Shown here piece after piece: positions 1 to 9,312 of a stretch of DNA of 64,000 nt. The notes under the pieces were generated by a model. It had not been told where the DNA came from. It searched no databases and was given only the letters and a program-made list of their open reading frames with translations. Origin of the DNA: CAVUCH01 sp963739995 (GTDB lineage: Bacteria > Acidobacteriota > Vicinamibacteria > Vicinamibacterales > JAENWD01); the NCBI GenBank assembly GCA_963739995.1, contig CAVUCH010000021.1, positions 366,170 to 430,169 of the forward strand, read 5' to 3'. A program made the position numbers and the translations under genes. Position 1 is the stretch's first letter, and each line of letters opens with the position of its first letter.

Positions 1-1950
1 TACCGAAAACAGCCCCTGGTTGGTCACTGGATTGAGTCCCACCCCGTTCGCCACCGCGATGCGATTCCCGTGCACTTCGAGAGTTGTTTCGTCGAACGCC
101 TGCGCCAGCAGGGCCCCTTCCCGCCAGAAAAGGAGATACCCCGGTGCATGAACCGCACGTGACCGACCGGTGACCAGCCGCCTCGCCGTACTCGAGTCGA
201 GTGAGGCGACGAACACCCCCGCGTTCTCGGGCTGGGCGGCCGCCGGAGCGAAGAACAGAAAATGCCGTCCGTCCGGGAGGAAGGATGGAAACCAAGGGGC
301 CGAACCTGCAGGGCCGATTCGAACGGGAACGGGGGTAGGCTCGCCGCCCGCCGCGGAAATGCGGTACAGACCGCTAGACGGACGCGGCGCGAACAGAATG
401 ACGTCGTCCCGGTTCCAGGTGCCGCCTCGCGGAGCCCCGGCGTCGGCGAGCGTTCGGATTTGTCCCGTCTGTATGTCGACCGTCTTCAGCTTGCCTTGCC
501 CGAAGAATCCGATCGACCGGCTGTCGGGTGACCAGAAGGGCAGCGAGGCCCCGTCGGTTTCCGCCAGCGGCTGCGCGGCGCCAACCACGTCGAGCGCACG
601 GGTGTAGAGCAGTTGCGTGCCGGTGGCGTCGTGTCCGACGAACAGCAGCCGGCTGCCATCGGGCGAAATGCCTGGGGCTTCGTCCGTTTCGAGGGACACT
701 CCGACAGGGGGCAAAGCGGATGACACATGCGGCCGCACCTCCGGTGAGGGGCGTTGGGGAGTCCAGGCCCAGAGCGCCACGAGCGCGAGCCCTGTCATCG
801 CCGCGACTGTCCATGCGAGAACCTCACGGCGTCGGTTCTGGGCGACTCCGGCCGGTAGGGTCATTGACGAGAGATGCCCGGCAATCCACTCCAGCTGCAG
901 CAGCGCGTCATGCGCGCTCGCCCACCGGTCCTTGCGATCTTTCGCGAGGCAGCTGCGAATCACCTGATCAAGAGCAGGCGGTGTGAGCGGTTGGAGCGCG
1001 CCAACCGCTGGAGGGTCGGACGACAGGATCGCGGACATCACGGCGGCTTGACTCGTCCCCTCGAACGCTTTCCTGCCCGTGATCATCTCGTAGAGGACGG
1101 CGCCGAACGCGAAGATGTCGGCTCGTGCGTCGACCTCGCCTCCTTCGATCTGTTCGGGCGCCATGTACGGCAGCGTCCCTGCGATCATGCCGGGGAGTGT
1201 CTCGCTCGGGAATGGACGGCTTGCTATTGACAGGTCGGCCGCGGCCTGGGGACGCAGCCGCGCGAGGCCGAAGTCGAGCAGCTTTGCGCCGGCCGACGTG
1301 AGCATGACGTTGCCTGGCTTCAGATCGCGATGGACGACACCCTGCGCATGCGCAGCGGCCACCGACTCGGCGATCTCGACGGCCGTGCGGAGGGCTTGCG
1401 TGAGCGGCATCGGCCCCTTGCGCAGCCGCGCGGCCAGCGTTTCGCCTTCGAGATACTCCATGACGAGGAAATCGACCCCGTCCTGGTGGCCCATCTCATG
1501 CACCGAACAGATACGCGGATGTGATAGTCGGGCGATGGCGCGGGCCTCGTACGCGAAGCGCGCCCGGCCACGCGGGTCGGTTGCGGCATCAGGCGAGAGC
1601 ACCTTGATGGCGACGTGGCGATCGAGTCGTGTGTCCCGGGCCTTGTAGACCTCGCCCATCCCGCCTGCGCCAACGAAACTCTCGACGGCGAAGACCCCGA
1701 GCCGCATCCCAGGTGTCAACGCAGGTGGGACCCGTCCCGACTGGTCCAGGTTCGCGACGCCGGCGCGAGCTGGACGGCCGGAGAGGAACCCCTGGGCCTC
1801 CTCGTGTGCCGCGAGGAGCGCCTCGACGTCTTCGCGCAATCGCTCATCGTCGCCGCACTCGCTGGCGAGAAACGCGTCGCGCTCGGTGTCGGGCTGTGCC
1901 AGCGCCCCGTCGAAAAGCACGAACACGTGTTCCCAGCGGTCAGTAGCCAT
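1..1950 (-). CDS. Ser/Thr protein kinase with C-terminal PD40 beta-propeller (3' end off left edge)
   Basis: Hanks-type protein kinase, open through the left edge, so about 650 N-terminal residues are visible. I chose ATG at 1950, with GGAGAG upstream. Residues 1-60 form a helical leader (RWEHVFVLFDGAL, then VEALLAAHE) typical of kinases paired with ECF sigma factors. The Gly-rich loop GAGGMGEVY lies at about 94-102 and is followed by VAIKVL. The catalytic loop HRDLKPGN, DFGLAR and GTLPYMAPEQ follow. One transmembrane helix sits at about 372-392. Beyond it are PD40/TolB-like repeats, probably periplasmic; the last visible part (LLAQAFDETTLEV) is typical of these propellers. The ECF sigma gene lies 84 bp upstream on the same strand, so the two are probably co-transcribed. 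Substrate and ligand are unknown. Confidence 0.92.
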   Translation of the reverse strand, partial: MATDRWEHVFVLFDGALAQPDTERDAFLASECGDDERLREDVEALLAAHEEAQGFLSGRPARAGVANLDQSGRVPPALTPGMRLGVFAVESFVGAGGMGEVYKARDTRLDRHVAIKVLSPDAATDPRGRARFAYEARAIARLSHPRICSVHEMGHQDGVDFLVMEYLEGETLAARLRKGPMPLTQALRTAVEIAESVAAAHAQGVVHRDLKPGNVMLTSAGAKLLDFGLARLRPQAAADLSIASRPFPSETLPGMIAGTLPYMAPEQIEGGEVDARADIFAFGAVLYEMITGRKAFEGTSQAAVMSAILSSDPPAVGALQPLTPPALDQVIRSCLAKDRKDRWASAHDALLQLEWIAGHLSSMTLPAGVAQNRRREVLAWTVAAMTGLALVALWAWTPQRPSPEVRPHVSSALPPVGVSLETDEAPGISPDGSRLLFVGHDATGTQLLYTRALDVVGAAQPLAETDGASLPFWSPDSRSIGFFGQGKLKTVDIQTGQIRTLADAGAPRGGTWNRDDVILFAPRPSSGLYRISAAGGEPTPVPVRIGPAGSAPWFPSFLPDGRHFLFFAPAAAQPENAGVFVASLDSSTARRLVTGRSRAVHAPGYLLFWREGALLAQAFDETTLEVHGNRIAVANGVGLNPVTNQGLFSV

Positions 1951-2034
1951 CCGATCAGCTCTCTCCGGGTGTGTGTCGCGGCCCAGCCCGCGCTCGCGCG
2001 TGACCGCGCCGTATGGCGTCTCACTTACCAGGCT

Positions 2035-2619
2035 TCATTCGGGAGTGGGCTCGCGGACGACGGATCGAAGGTCGCGGAACAGATACGCCCTGGCGCGCGT
2101 CCAATCGCGTTTTACCGTGGCCGGAGACAACCCGAGCACTTCGGCCGCTTCCTCGACGGTCAGCCCTCCAAAGAAGCGGAGCTCCACGAGGTGGCCCAAG
2201 CGTGCGTCGATGGCGGCGAGCTTGCCCAGCGCGGCATCCAGATCGAGGAGGTGGACGTCGCGCGGCATCGTGGCCCCGACGTGGTCCGCCAGCAGCACCT
2301 TCCACCCTGCGCCCCCCCGTTTGGCGGCCCCGTGCGCGCGCGCGTGGTCCACCAGGATTTGGCGCATGAGCCGCGCAGCAATCGCGAAGAAGTGAGCGCG
2401 GTTCTGCCAGTGCACCCGCCGGACGTCGACCAGGCGCATGTAGGTCTCATGGACGAGAGCGGTTGGCGCGAGCGAGTGATCAAGCCGTTCGGCGCGCAGT
2501 CTCCTGCGCGCAACCCCACGCAGATCCTCGTACACAACAGCCATGAGCCGGCTGTCTGCGGCCCGATCTCCCTGGCCCCACGCCACGAGCAACCCCGTTA
2601 CATCCTCGTGGCAACGCAT
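2035..2619 (-). CDS. ECF-subfamily RNA polymerase sigma factor
   Basis: A 194-residue sigma-70 family factor of the group usually linked to Ser/Thr kinases in Acidobacteria and Planctomycetes (TIGR02999-like, from memory). Region 2 spans about residues 9-100 (LLVAWGQGD, ALVHETYMRLVD, RAHFFAIAARLMRQILVDHAR). Region 4 spans about 128-185, with the helix-turn-helix VEEAAEVLGLSPATVKRDWTRARAYL. There is no anti-sigma gene beside it. The kinase immediately downstream on the same strand is the likely regulatory partner, possibly through phosphorylation; that is inference from conserved pairing. Length and domains are complete. ATG at 2619 begins just before the conserved region and leaves no odd extension. 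Confidence 0.93.
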   Translation of the reverse strand: MRCHEDVTGLLVAWGQGDRAADSRLMAVVYEDLRGVARRRLRAERLDHSLAPTALVHETYMRLVDVRRVHWQNRAHFFAIAARLMRQILVDHARAHGAAKRGGAGWKVLLADHVGATMPRDVHLLDLDAALGKLAAIDARLGHLVELRFFGGLTVEEAAEVLGLSPATVKRDWTRARAYLFRDLRSVVREPTPE

Positions 2620-2770
2620 CCCACGGTCCTGGTGACCCGATTCTAGCAGCCCGGCGGGAGGACGATGAGCCCCTTTCGGATCCGCCTCCGCTTCTAGTCA
2701 GCGGTACCGACGCCATCCAGACGCACGGGCCCGCAGGGACAGCGGGGAAACCCGCACAAGGAGGATGAAC

Positions 2771-3274
2771 ATGCACTCGACGATTCAACGCTCGGTCCGG
2801 GGTCTGACTCTGTTGTTCGTGGTTGCCGGCACGATGGCGCTCGCGACGACTGAGGCTCACGCGCAGGAAGGTTCCGGCTCTCAGGCGAACCGGATCAACG
2901 GGGCATGGGTCCTGGAAGTCACCGTCGTTGACTGCGCAACACGAGTTCCAACCGGGCATGCCTTCTGGTCCCTCGTCACGTTCGCGCAGGGAGGGACGCT
3001 GACGAACGTCACGACCGGGTCGAATCCCACGCTGCGCACTACCGGCCTCGGCACCTGGGAGAAACGGGGCGACCATACGTTCACGGCCGTGACGCTGGCT
3101 TTTCTGTTCACCCCAGCCGGCGCCTGGTCGGGGTCACAGAAAATCGCGAACGAGCTCGAAATCGGCAGTGATCCGGACAAGCTGACGGGAACCACAGAGG
3201 TCAATTTCTTCAACACGAGCGGGACTCTCACCATGACCGCCTGCGCAGAGGTCGACGGCAGTCGCCTGGACTGA
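2771..3274 (+). CDS. Small secreted protein of unknown function, lipocalin/avidin-like beta-barrel
   Basis: Exported protein of 167 residues. A strong AAGGAGG ribosome site at 2758-2764 decides the start. The ATG at 2765 directly abuts it, while the ATG at 2771 lies 6 bases away, so 2771 is preferred. The N-terminus is a signal peptide (basic RSVRG, hydrophobic LTLLFVVAGTMALA, cleavage near AHA-QE). The mature part alternates beta-strands with glycines and turns, with NGAWVLEVTVVDC near its start and LTMTACAEVDG at its end. Its two Cys could form a disulfide. It resembles small beta-barrel proteins, but I do not recognise a named family. It stands alone between the divergent sigma/kinase pair and the convergent TonB receptor. 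Confidence 0.8.
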   Translation: MHSTIQRSVRGLTLLFVVAGTMALATTEAHAQEGSGSQANRINGAWVLEVTVVDCATRVPTGHAFWSLVTFAQGGTLTNVTTGSNPTLRTTGLGTWEKRGDHTFTAVTLAFLFTPAGAWSGSQKIANELEIGSDPDKLTGTTEVNFFNTSGTLTMTACAEVDGSRLD

Positions 3275-3312
3275 GTGACCAACGAAGACGCCTGAGGCCT
3301 GCGACGCGCGAG

Positions 3313-3345
3313 GATCTCGCCGGGCATTCCACTGTCGGCGAGATC
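3313..3345. terminator. Stem-loop between convergent genes, possible bidirectional terminator
   Basis: A perfect 10-bp inverted repeat, GATCTCGCCG (3313-3322) with CGGCGAGATC (3336-3345), has a 13-base loop and GC-rich flanks. It lies between the stop of the small secreted protein and the stop of the TonB receptor, which face each other. No T-run follows on either strand, so terminator function is inferred from position and stem strength only. Confidence 0.45.
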
Positions 3346-3459
3346 GCGCGCGGCGTAGGTGCTCTGCTCGACGGGGGACCAAAATTTCGATCTGCTGCCC
3401 GAACTGGCTTGCCGCGCGTCCGCTGTCCGGTCCCGAGCGCTGAGACGACAGGCGATCTG

Positions 3460-5835
3460 TCAGCGGCGGAGCGTAAACTGCGTGCCCCACTGGCGCGGGC
3501 TGCCGGGATGTGCGGTAAACGCGGGAAGTGGCACGTTGGCGGTGCCAGTGATGTACTCCGTGTTGCCTGTGTTGCGAACGAAGACGGCCATCTCCCATCG
3601 ACGGCCTCGTGGCTCGAAGCCGGCCCGCAGGTGTACGAGCCCGTACGCAGCCTGTGTCTCGATTGCGTCGTTGAAGGGCGTGAAGAACACGCGGCTCTGC
3701 CACGACACATCACCTCGCAGTGTGGCCGTCAACGACCGTCCGGCGGCAAACGCGTAGACCGCGGACCCGCTGCCAGACCATTCAGGCGCGTTGTTCAGTC
3801 GGTTGCCCGCCGCGTTGCGCGTCACGCCGGCGGGCCCGACGGCGATGTAGCGGCCGTAGGACGTGTCGAGCCACGAGATGTTGCCCGCGAACTGCACGCC
3901 GCGCCCTGGCGCCGCAGCCACCTCGACTTCGATGCCCCGAATGGCCGCCGATGCAGCGTTGCTGATGTCGAGCACAGCGGGACGAACGAACGTCTGCACC
4001 TGTAGATCCCGATAATCACTGTAGTAGGCCGCCGCGTTCACACGGACCCGTCCGCCGCCCATAGTCTGCTTCAGGCCGGCTTCATAGCTCCAGGCGAACT
4101 CGGGGCCGAAAGCCAGGCCCGGCTGCATGCTGGTCGGGTTGAAGCCGCCACTTTTGAAGCCGCGCGTCGCTGAGACGTAGACGAACGTGCTGCCGGATGC
4201 CTGACTCTGAATGCCGATCTTGGGCGTCCAGGCATGATAGGTGGCCTCGTCGACCACGGCATAGAACGAGCCCGGAGCGGCGAGGGCTGCTGTCCCAAGG
4301 CGATATACGCCGCCGGTGTTATCGAGATCTTTCTGCTCGTCCGTGTACCGAAGCCCGCCGATCAGCGACACCCGACCCCACAACTTGCAGGTGGCCTGGC
4401 CGAAAAGCGCCCAAGCCCGTGTTCCGATCTGTGCGAAGGGCCGGATCTGAGCCCCTAATGGGTACACCGTGATCTCGACCTGGCCGTCATCATGTTCGTC
4501 GAAGAAGTACACGCCGCCGATCCAGGTGAGGTGCGGAGAGCGCTGCACGAGCGTCAGCTCCTGAGAAACCTGGCGCTGGACGTCAGGAACGTCGGATGTC
4601 TGCAACACCAGCTCAGTCGCGTCGGCGTCGATGAAGAACCGGTAATTGGATCGTCGATAGGCCGTCAGGCTGTTCAGCGTCGTCGTGTCGTTCAGTTGGA
4701 GAGCGAGCTTGGCCGAGGCTCCCTTCTGCACGTTCTTCCCGGATGCCAGGTGGCTCGCGCGCACCTCCCATAGGCTGGCCGGGCTCGCGTACGTGAACCG
4801 GGGCTTTGCCACGATGGGTTTGGCGTACGTGAGCGGGACGCCGTCGAAGCGTCCATAGTCGCCCGACAGCAGCAGCTCGGAGTTGGTCCCGAATACAACG
4901 CGCAGCTGCCCCCGGCCGGCCCATGTGTCCTCGCTGCCGAGCGAGTGATCAGGATGATCGAGATCGTTCACGAACCCTTCACGCGTGCCGCGGAGGAGGG
5001 CGAAGTTGCCCATCACCCTGTTCGTGATCAGCGGACCACTGACCGCGCCTTCCGCGCGGAGCAGTCCGTAATCACCGGCCGTGAGCCGACCGCTCGTCTC
5101 CAGAACATTGGTCGGCTGACGAGTGACGATGTTGATCGTCCCGCCAACGGAGTTGCGCCCGTAGAGCGTGCCCTGCGGGCCCCGCAGAACCTCGACGCGC
5201 TCGACGTTCACAAACTCCATGAGCGCCATCACCGGCCGGCCGAGGTAGACCCCGTCGAGATGAACGGTGGAGCTGGGATCGGCACCTGCGACCGTGCTGT
5301 TCGTACCGATGCCTCGGATGGTCACCTGCGCCCCCCCGGTGTGCTGCGAGATGGTCACAGCCGGCACGAGGCGGGCGAGATCTTCGACCGTGTGAATTTC
5401 GAGCTGCTCGAGCGTCCTCGCAGGAACCACCGTCACCGCGATGGGTGTCGAGTCGATGTCGACAGCGCCGGTCTTGGTAGCCGTCACCGTCATAGTCTCT
5501 GAGAACGAAGAGACAGCGAGCACGAGATCCAGCGTTGTCGAATCGTCGTCCACATCCACAGCGATCGTCCGCGGTGCGAACCCACCAAGCGCGCCGGTGA
5601 CGAGGTAATGACCGAGGGGGATGGAATCGAGCGCGTATCTGCCGTCATCGTCGGTGACCGCTGTTTGCGACGCCGCCGGCGGACCGCCGGTCACGGTCAA
5701 CCTCACACCGGGTAAGACGTTCCCGGTGGTGTCCCGAACGACGCCAGCGAGCCGTCCTGCCGGCTGCGCCGCTGCCGCGTCCACTCCAGCACCCAGCAGG
5801 CAGACGGCGCACACGAACATTCGCAGAATCGGCAT
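3460..5835 (-). CDS. TonB-dependent receptor with N-terminal carboxypeptidase-regulatory-like domain
   Basis: Outer-membrane active transporter of 791 residues. The signal peptide is residues 1-23 (cleavage near AAA-QPAG). Residues 26-110 form a CarboxypepD_reg-like Ig fold (LAGVVRDTTGNVLPGVRLTV, DDDGRYALDSIPLGHYLVT). The plug domain follows at about 125-240, with PIAVTVVPARTLEQL, VTIRGIG and the classic VERVEVLRGPQGTLYGRNS and GGTINIVTRQPT. The rest is a beta-barrel with many aromatic strands, ending in the motif QFTLRR. No SusD-like partner, TonB or ExbBD gene is nearby, so the substrate is unknown; members of this type import siderophores, glycans or other large ligands. The diheme cytochrome upstream is on the same strand but separated by 375 bp and a stem-loop, so this is probably a single-gene unit. 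Confidence 0.93.
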   Translation of the reverse strand: MPILRMFVCAVCLLGAGVDAAAAQPAGRLAGVVRDTTGNVLPGVRLTVTGGPPAASQTAVTDDDGRYALDSIPLGHYLVTGALGGFAPRTIAVDVDDDSTTLDLVLAVSSFSETMTVTATKTGAVDIDSTPIAVTVVPARTLEQLEIHTVEDLARLVPAVTISQHTGGAQVTIRGIGTNSTVAGADPSSTVHLDGVYLGRPVMALMEFVNVERVEVLRGPQGTLYGRNSVGGTINIVTRQPTNVLETSGRLTAGDYGLLRAEGAVSGPLITNRVMGNFALLRGTREGFVNDLDHPDHSLGSEDTWAGRGQLRVVFGTNSELLLSGDYGRFDGVPLTYAKPIVAKPRFTYASPASLWEVRASHLASGKNVQKGASAKLALQLNDTTTLNSLTAYRRSNYRFFIDADATELVLQTSDVPDVQRQVSQELTLVQRSPHLTWIGGVYFFDEHDDGQVEITVYPLGAQIRPFAQIGTRAWALFGQATCKLWGRVSLIGGLRYTDEQKDLDNTGGVYRLGTAALAAPGSFYAVVDEATYHAWTPKIGIQSQASGSTFVYVSATRGFKSGGFNPTSMQPGLAFGPEFAWSYEAGLKQTMGGGRVRVNAAAYYSDYRDLQVQTFVRPAVLDISNAASAAIRGIEVEVAAAPGRGVQFAGNISWLDTSYGRYIAVGPAGVTRNAAGNRLNNAPEWSGSGSAVYAFAAGRSLTATLRGDVSWQSRVFFTPFNDAIETQAAYGLVHLRAGFEPRGRRWEMAVFVRNTGNTEYITGTANVPLPAFTAHPGSPRQWGTQFTLRR

Positions 5836-6153
5836 TCGAGCTTACGTCCTCGTTCCCCGTCGGAACCCTGCGCTCCTGGCTGTCGGGCGATTCGAGCGCC
5901 ATCTTAACCCCGGCGGCCTCTGGCGCGTGTACGCGGCGGTCGCCGTCGCGCGACGCATTCGACGTCAGAGCCTCTTTTCGTCTCGCGTCCGCTTCCCGGC
6001 AGCACGCGGCACCAACGTCACGTCAACGTCGGGACGCCCGCGCTGGAAGGAAGGCGGCCGTGTGGTTCTCTCCTGGCGTTCGGCGGGTTCTCGGGCGCGC
6101 AAGCCCGTCGCGTGTGCAAAGGGAGGAAGTAGTGGCGGGGGCGGGTTGACGGA
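5836..6153. other. Intergenic: upstream region of the TonB receptor
   Basis: No credible gene is seen. The stretch between the receptor start and the stem-loop at 6154 should hold the receptor promoter (minus strand), but I could not single out convincing -35/-10 boxes. Confidence 0.4.
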
Positions 6154-6196
6154 AGACCGGCGGGGCGCCTCCGCGCCCTCGGTGCGACGCCGGTCT
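6154..6196 (-). terminator. Bipartite GC-rich stem-loop after the diheme cytochrome gene
   Basis: Outer arms AGACCGGCG (6154-6162) and CGCCGGTCT (6188-6196) are perfectly complementary, and an inner pair GGGCGC (6163-6168) / GCGCCC (6173-6178) continues the stem with a one-sided bulge. It begins 14 bases past the cytochrome stop codon on the minus strand. No long T-tract follows, so it is a plausible rather than textbook intrinsic terminator. Confidence 0.5.
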
Positions 6197-6210
6197 CTCA
6201 CCACGGGTTG

Positions 6211-7416
6211 CTAGAGGGACTTCAGAAACTCCACGAGGTCATCCTTCTCGGCGTCGGTCAGACCCAGCGAGAAGAACGCATCGTAATGGTTGACGACCGT
6301 GCGCAGATCAGCAGCACGGCCGTCATGGAAGTACGGAGGATGCTGCCAGAGCGCCCGGAGCGGAGTGGTTCGATACAGCCCGGTCGCACTACGTGCCGCG
6401 TATCCAGGATCGGCTCCAACCTCCGCCGCACTGTGCAGCAAGGGCACGCTGGGATCGGGACCACTGGAAACGTCGGTGTACGTCGGAGGGATGTGGCAGG
6501 TGCTGCATTGCCCAACGCCGTTGAAGATCGCCTGGCCGCGTGCAGCCGCAGCGGTGTTGAAGCTGCCTGCCGGTGGTGGAGGAGCATTCAGGCTCAGTTG
6601 ATATGCAAGCAGCGCAGCGAGCTTCCGCGTCACGCGATCTGGCTTTTGCGTGACGCTCACGCCGATGCGCGGATCGCTGAAGTTGCCGTGCCCTCCCATC
6701 TGCGTCACGCCCACATAGCTGTTCCAGTACCAGATTGGCCCGTCGCCCGTGAATGTCTCGAAGCCAACGCCGCGCAGACCGTACGCCGGAGGAATCACTA
6801 CCGGCAGCGAAGGGGTCCCGGGATGAAGATCGATGATGTTCGTTCCATCGAACACATGATGCCGGGGATCATATTTTCCCGGCCCCCACGTCTGGAACTC
6901 CTCCCTCAGTTCATCGGGAAAGCCCGGAGCGAGAGCAACAATCTTTCCCACGTCCAGGTCGAGGTTCGGCCAGCCGTCGAGCCGGCGGCCGATGCCAGGA
7001 CCCAGAGAATCATTGACGGTGGAGTGGCAGAGAGCGCACGTGATGCCGATGCTCTTGATGCGATGGCCGCTGACCTTTCCGATAACGCCGACGACTGCAT
7101 TCATTTCCAAGAGCCGACGCGTGACTCTGGTATCGTCGACGTCCAGCTGCCCCGATTCGATCGCCCTGATCACCGGCGGTGGTAATGCGTCAGCATCGAC
7201 CTTGAGGCCAACGGCCAACGCCGTGGCGGGCGTGACGGTCTCTATCGCTTCCTGCAGCCTGAACGTATCGGTCCACAACTGCTCGTCGCCGAAGGTGTCG
7301 AAGCGGAAGATTTCGCGACCGTCGAACGGTGGTGCGCCAGCTGCCGGTCGGAAATCGCAGATGGCTAGAATCAGCGCGAGGACGAACACGGCCGCGGCGG
7401 CACTGATGAGTCGCAT
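6211..7416 (-). CDS. Diheme cytochrome c, cytochrome-c-peroxidase/MauG-like
   Basis: Exported c-type cytochrome of 401 residues. The N-terminus is hydrophobic (residues 1-27, VFVLALILAICDF), acting as signal peptide or anchor. Two haem-binding motifs are visible: CALCH (127-131) and CSTCH (304-308). The C-terminal segment TPLRALWQHPPYFHDGRA followed by VVNHYDAFFSLGL is the hallmark of the CcpA/MauG diheme family. The protein works in the periplasm, either reducing peroxide or oxidising a protein or organic substrate; the sequence does not decide which. The start ATG at 7416 has AGGAGAGG upstream. It is transcribed divergently from the alpha/beta hydrolase, and no maturation genes are near. 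Confidence 0.87.
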   Translation of the reverse strand: MRLISAAAAVFVLALILAICDFRPAAGAPPFDGREIFRFDTFGDEQLWTDTFRLQEAIETVTPATALAVGLKVDADALPPPVIRAIESGQLDVDDTRVTRRLLEMNAVVGVIGKVSGHRIKSIGITCALCHSTVNDSLGPGIGRRLDGWPNLDLDVGKIVALAPGFPDELREEFQTWGPGKYDPRHHVFDGTNIIDLHPGTPSLPVVIPPAYGLRGVGFETFTGDGPIWYWNSYVGVTQMGGHGNFSDPRIGVSVTQKPDRVTRKLAALLAYQLSLNAPPPPAGSFNTAAAARGQAIFNGVGQCSTCHIPPTYTDVSSGPDPSVPLLHSAAEVGADPGYAARSATGLYRTTPLRALWQHPPYFHDGRAADLRTVVNHYDAFFSLGLTDAEKDDLVEFLKSL

Positions 7417-7839
7417 GACACCTCTCCTGTGCAGTCGTCAAGAGGACGCCGGCCGCTGGGAGATACGCAAGCCAGCGTTTGCTTATCTAGCAAGACGCAC
7501 GCCGAGCGATCACCCCTCGAACCGGTGAACAATGGCCGTCAAGATGCACTCGTGCCAGGCGCTTGTGCTGAAGCCGTTTTCGAGGAACGTAATCCTTGCC
7601 GACGATCAGTAAAGGCCGGCGAACAGCCGCGCTTCGTGTACAGCAATGTCTCGAAGCTTGGTAAGGCCGCTGATGAGGCCGCACTACCGGCCGATCAGGT
7701 TGAAGCGCTGCTGCGAAGGACGGGCAACGCGCTGGCGCAGGAACTGTCGCGAGGTCAACGACCGTCAGGTGCTCTCAAGTCTCGCGGATTCCGTGGGTTT
7801 CGCAATTCAGTGCGCCGCTCCGCAGCAAGGAGGAGGTAC
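7417..7839. other. Intergenic between divergent cytochrome and hydrolase genes
   Basis: This 423-bp stretch should hold promoters for both divergent genes. The hydrolase frame stays open upstream to 7429, but the added residues are Arg-rich, lie before a clear signal peptide and have no ribosome site, so I treat the region as non-coding. An imperfect inverted repeat sits near 7462-7490; I give it no function. Confidence 0.4.
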
Positions 7840-9201
7840 ATGCGTTCGCGGACAGCGATCGGCGCAACGGGCGGTACGGTTCTCCTCGCTACGATGATCG
7901 CGCTCTCGACGGTTCAGACTCCCGTCGTGCGCGCCGTGGACGAGAAGGTGCTTCGTGAATACACGGGCGTATATCGCTGGGAACCGAATGGGTTCGTGTA
8001 TCTCCAGCTGTGGAATGAATTCAGCGGCTTCACCAAGCCGGGCGAACTCGTCGCGTTCGACGAATCCGGTGAGGTGCGGACGCTGTACCCGACCGACCGC
8101 GACCAGTTCTTCGCCGGACCGGGCATGGCGATTTCGGCGTCCATCGAGTCTCGAATTGAATTTCAGCGGGACGGCACCGGCAAGATCACCTCGCTTACGT
8201 GGCAGCGCGAGCGTGCCGGTCCTCGTACCGCGCGGCGTGTCGAGATCGAGAAACGCGAAGACGTCCGCTTCCCGAGCGGCGACGTTCAGCTGACTGGTAC
8301 GCTCATCGGTCCGGCCACGGGTGGGAAACACCCCGCGATTGTTCTCGTGCACGGCTCCGGCCCCGAGAACAGAGAATACATTCTTCCCTGGTCGCGGTTC
8401 CTGATCCGGCGCGGCATGGCGGTCCTCGGGTACGACAAGCGGGGTGTGGGCGGATCGACGGGCGACTGGAACACGGCATCGTTCGACGATCTGGCGGGCG
8501 ATGTCGTGGCTGCCTCCGAGTACTTGAAGACTCGCAGCGATATCGACCGCACGCAGATCGGACTGCTGGGCGTGAGCCAGGCGGGATGGATCATGCCGCT
8601 CGCGGCCGTTCGGTCGAAAGACATTGCCTTTCTGATCAGCATCTCCGGCGCAGGCGTCCCGCCGGCCGAGACGACCGTCGATCAGGCGCGGAACGAAATG
8701 GCGATGACCGGGATGCCGCGAGAGAACGTCGAAGCGATTGTCGCCGTCCTGAAGCTGCAGTACGAATTCGCGAGAACTGGCCAGGGGTGGGACGAGTACG
8801 CTGCGGCCCGTGAAGCGCTCACAGCCCGCATGGGGAAACCGCCCGACACGATCCCGGGGACGCCTGACCATCCTCACTGGGCAGTCATTCGGCGGTCGTA
8901 CTTCTACGATCCCATACCGACCCTCCGCAAGCTCACAGTACCGACGCTCGCGTTATGGGGAGAGCTGGACAACAACATTCTGGCGGAGAAGAACAAGGCT
9001 GCCTGGGCGGCGGCGCTCGAGGCCGGAGGGAACCGAGACTACACGTTGAAGATTCTGCCGAAGGCAAACCACGGTCAATGGGAGGCAAGGGCAGGAAGCA
9101 ACGCGGAAATGAAGTCACTGCAGCGATTCGTGCCGGCTTACTTCGCGACCATCCAAGACTGGCTCGCAGAGCGGATCCGCGGCTTCGGAACGAGCCGGTA
9201 G
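7840..9201 (+). CDS. Secreted alpha/beta hydrolase (esterase/acylase-like)
   Basis: Serine hydrolase of 453 residues. The ATG at 7840 is set by AAGGAGGAGG a few bases upstream and by the signal peptide that follows (MRSRTAIGATGGTVLLATMI, cleavage near VRA-VD). Residues 30-140 form a beta-rich N-terminal domain (REYTGVYRWEPNGFVYLQL). The catalytic domain contains HGSGPENREY (oxyanion region), LGYDKRGVGGSTGDW, nucleophile Ser246 in GVSQAGW, a likely acid Asp377 in GELDNN, and His411 in KANHGQW. The GxSxA form of the elbow is seen in this subfamily. The likely substrate is an ester or amide of peptides or glycans outside the cytoplasm. The gene stands alone, convergent with the molybdenum hydroxylase operon. 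Confidence 0.88.
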   Translation: MRSRTAIGATGGTVLLATMIALSTVQTPVVRAVDEKVLREYTGVYRWEPNGFVYLQLWNEFSGFTKPGELVAFDESGEVRTLYPTDRDQFFAGPGMAISASIESRIEFQRDGTGKITSLTWQRERAGPRTARRVEIEKREDVRFPSGDVQLTGTLIGPATGGKHPAIVLVHGSGPENREYILPWSRFLIRRGMAVLGYDKRGVGGSTGDWNTASFDDLAGDVVAASEYLKTRSDIDRTQIGLLGVSQAGWIMPLAAVRSKDIAFLISISGAGVPPAETTVDQARNEMAMTGMPRENVEAIVAVLKLQYEFARTGQGWDEYAAAREALTARMGKPPDTIPGTPDHPHWAVIRRSYFYDPIPTLRKLTVPTLALWGELDNNILAEKNKAAWAAALEAGGNRDYTLKILPKANHGQWEARAGSNAEMKSLQRFVPAYFATIQDWLAERIRGFGTSR

Positions 9202-9312
9202 TTCCAGAGTGCCCGTCTCGGCCGCTCTGCGCACTGCCGGCGGCGCCAACTCAAGAGATTGTCAGATGCCGTGTCGTAGCACGCCGCGCGACGTCCCAGC
9301 AACCATCAAAGG

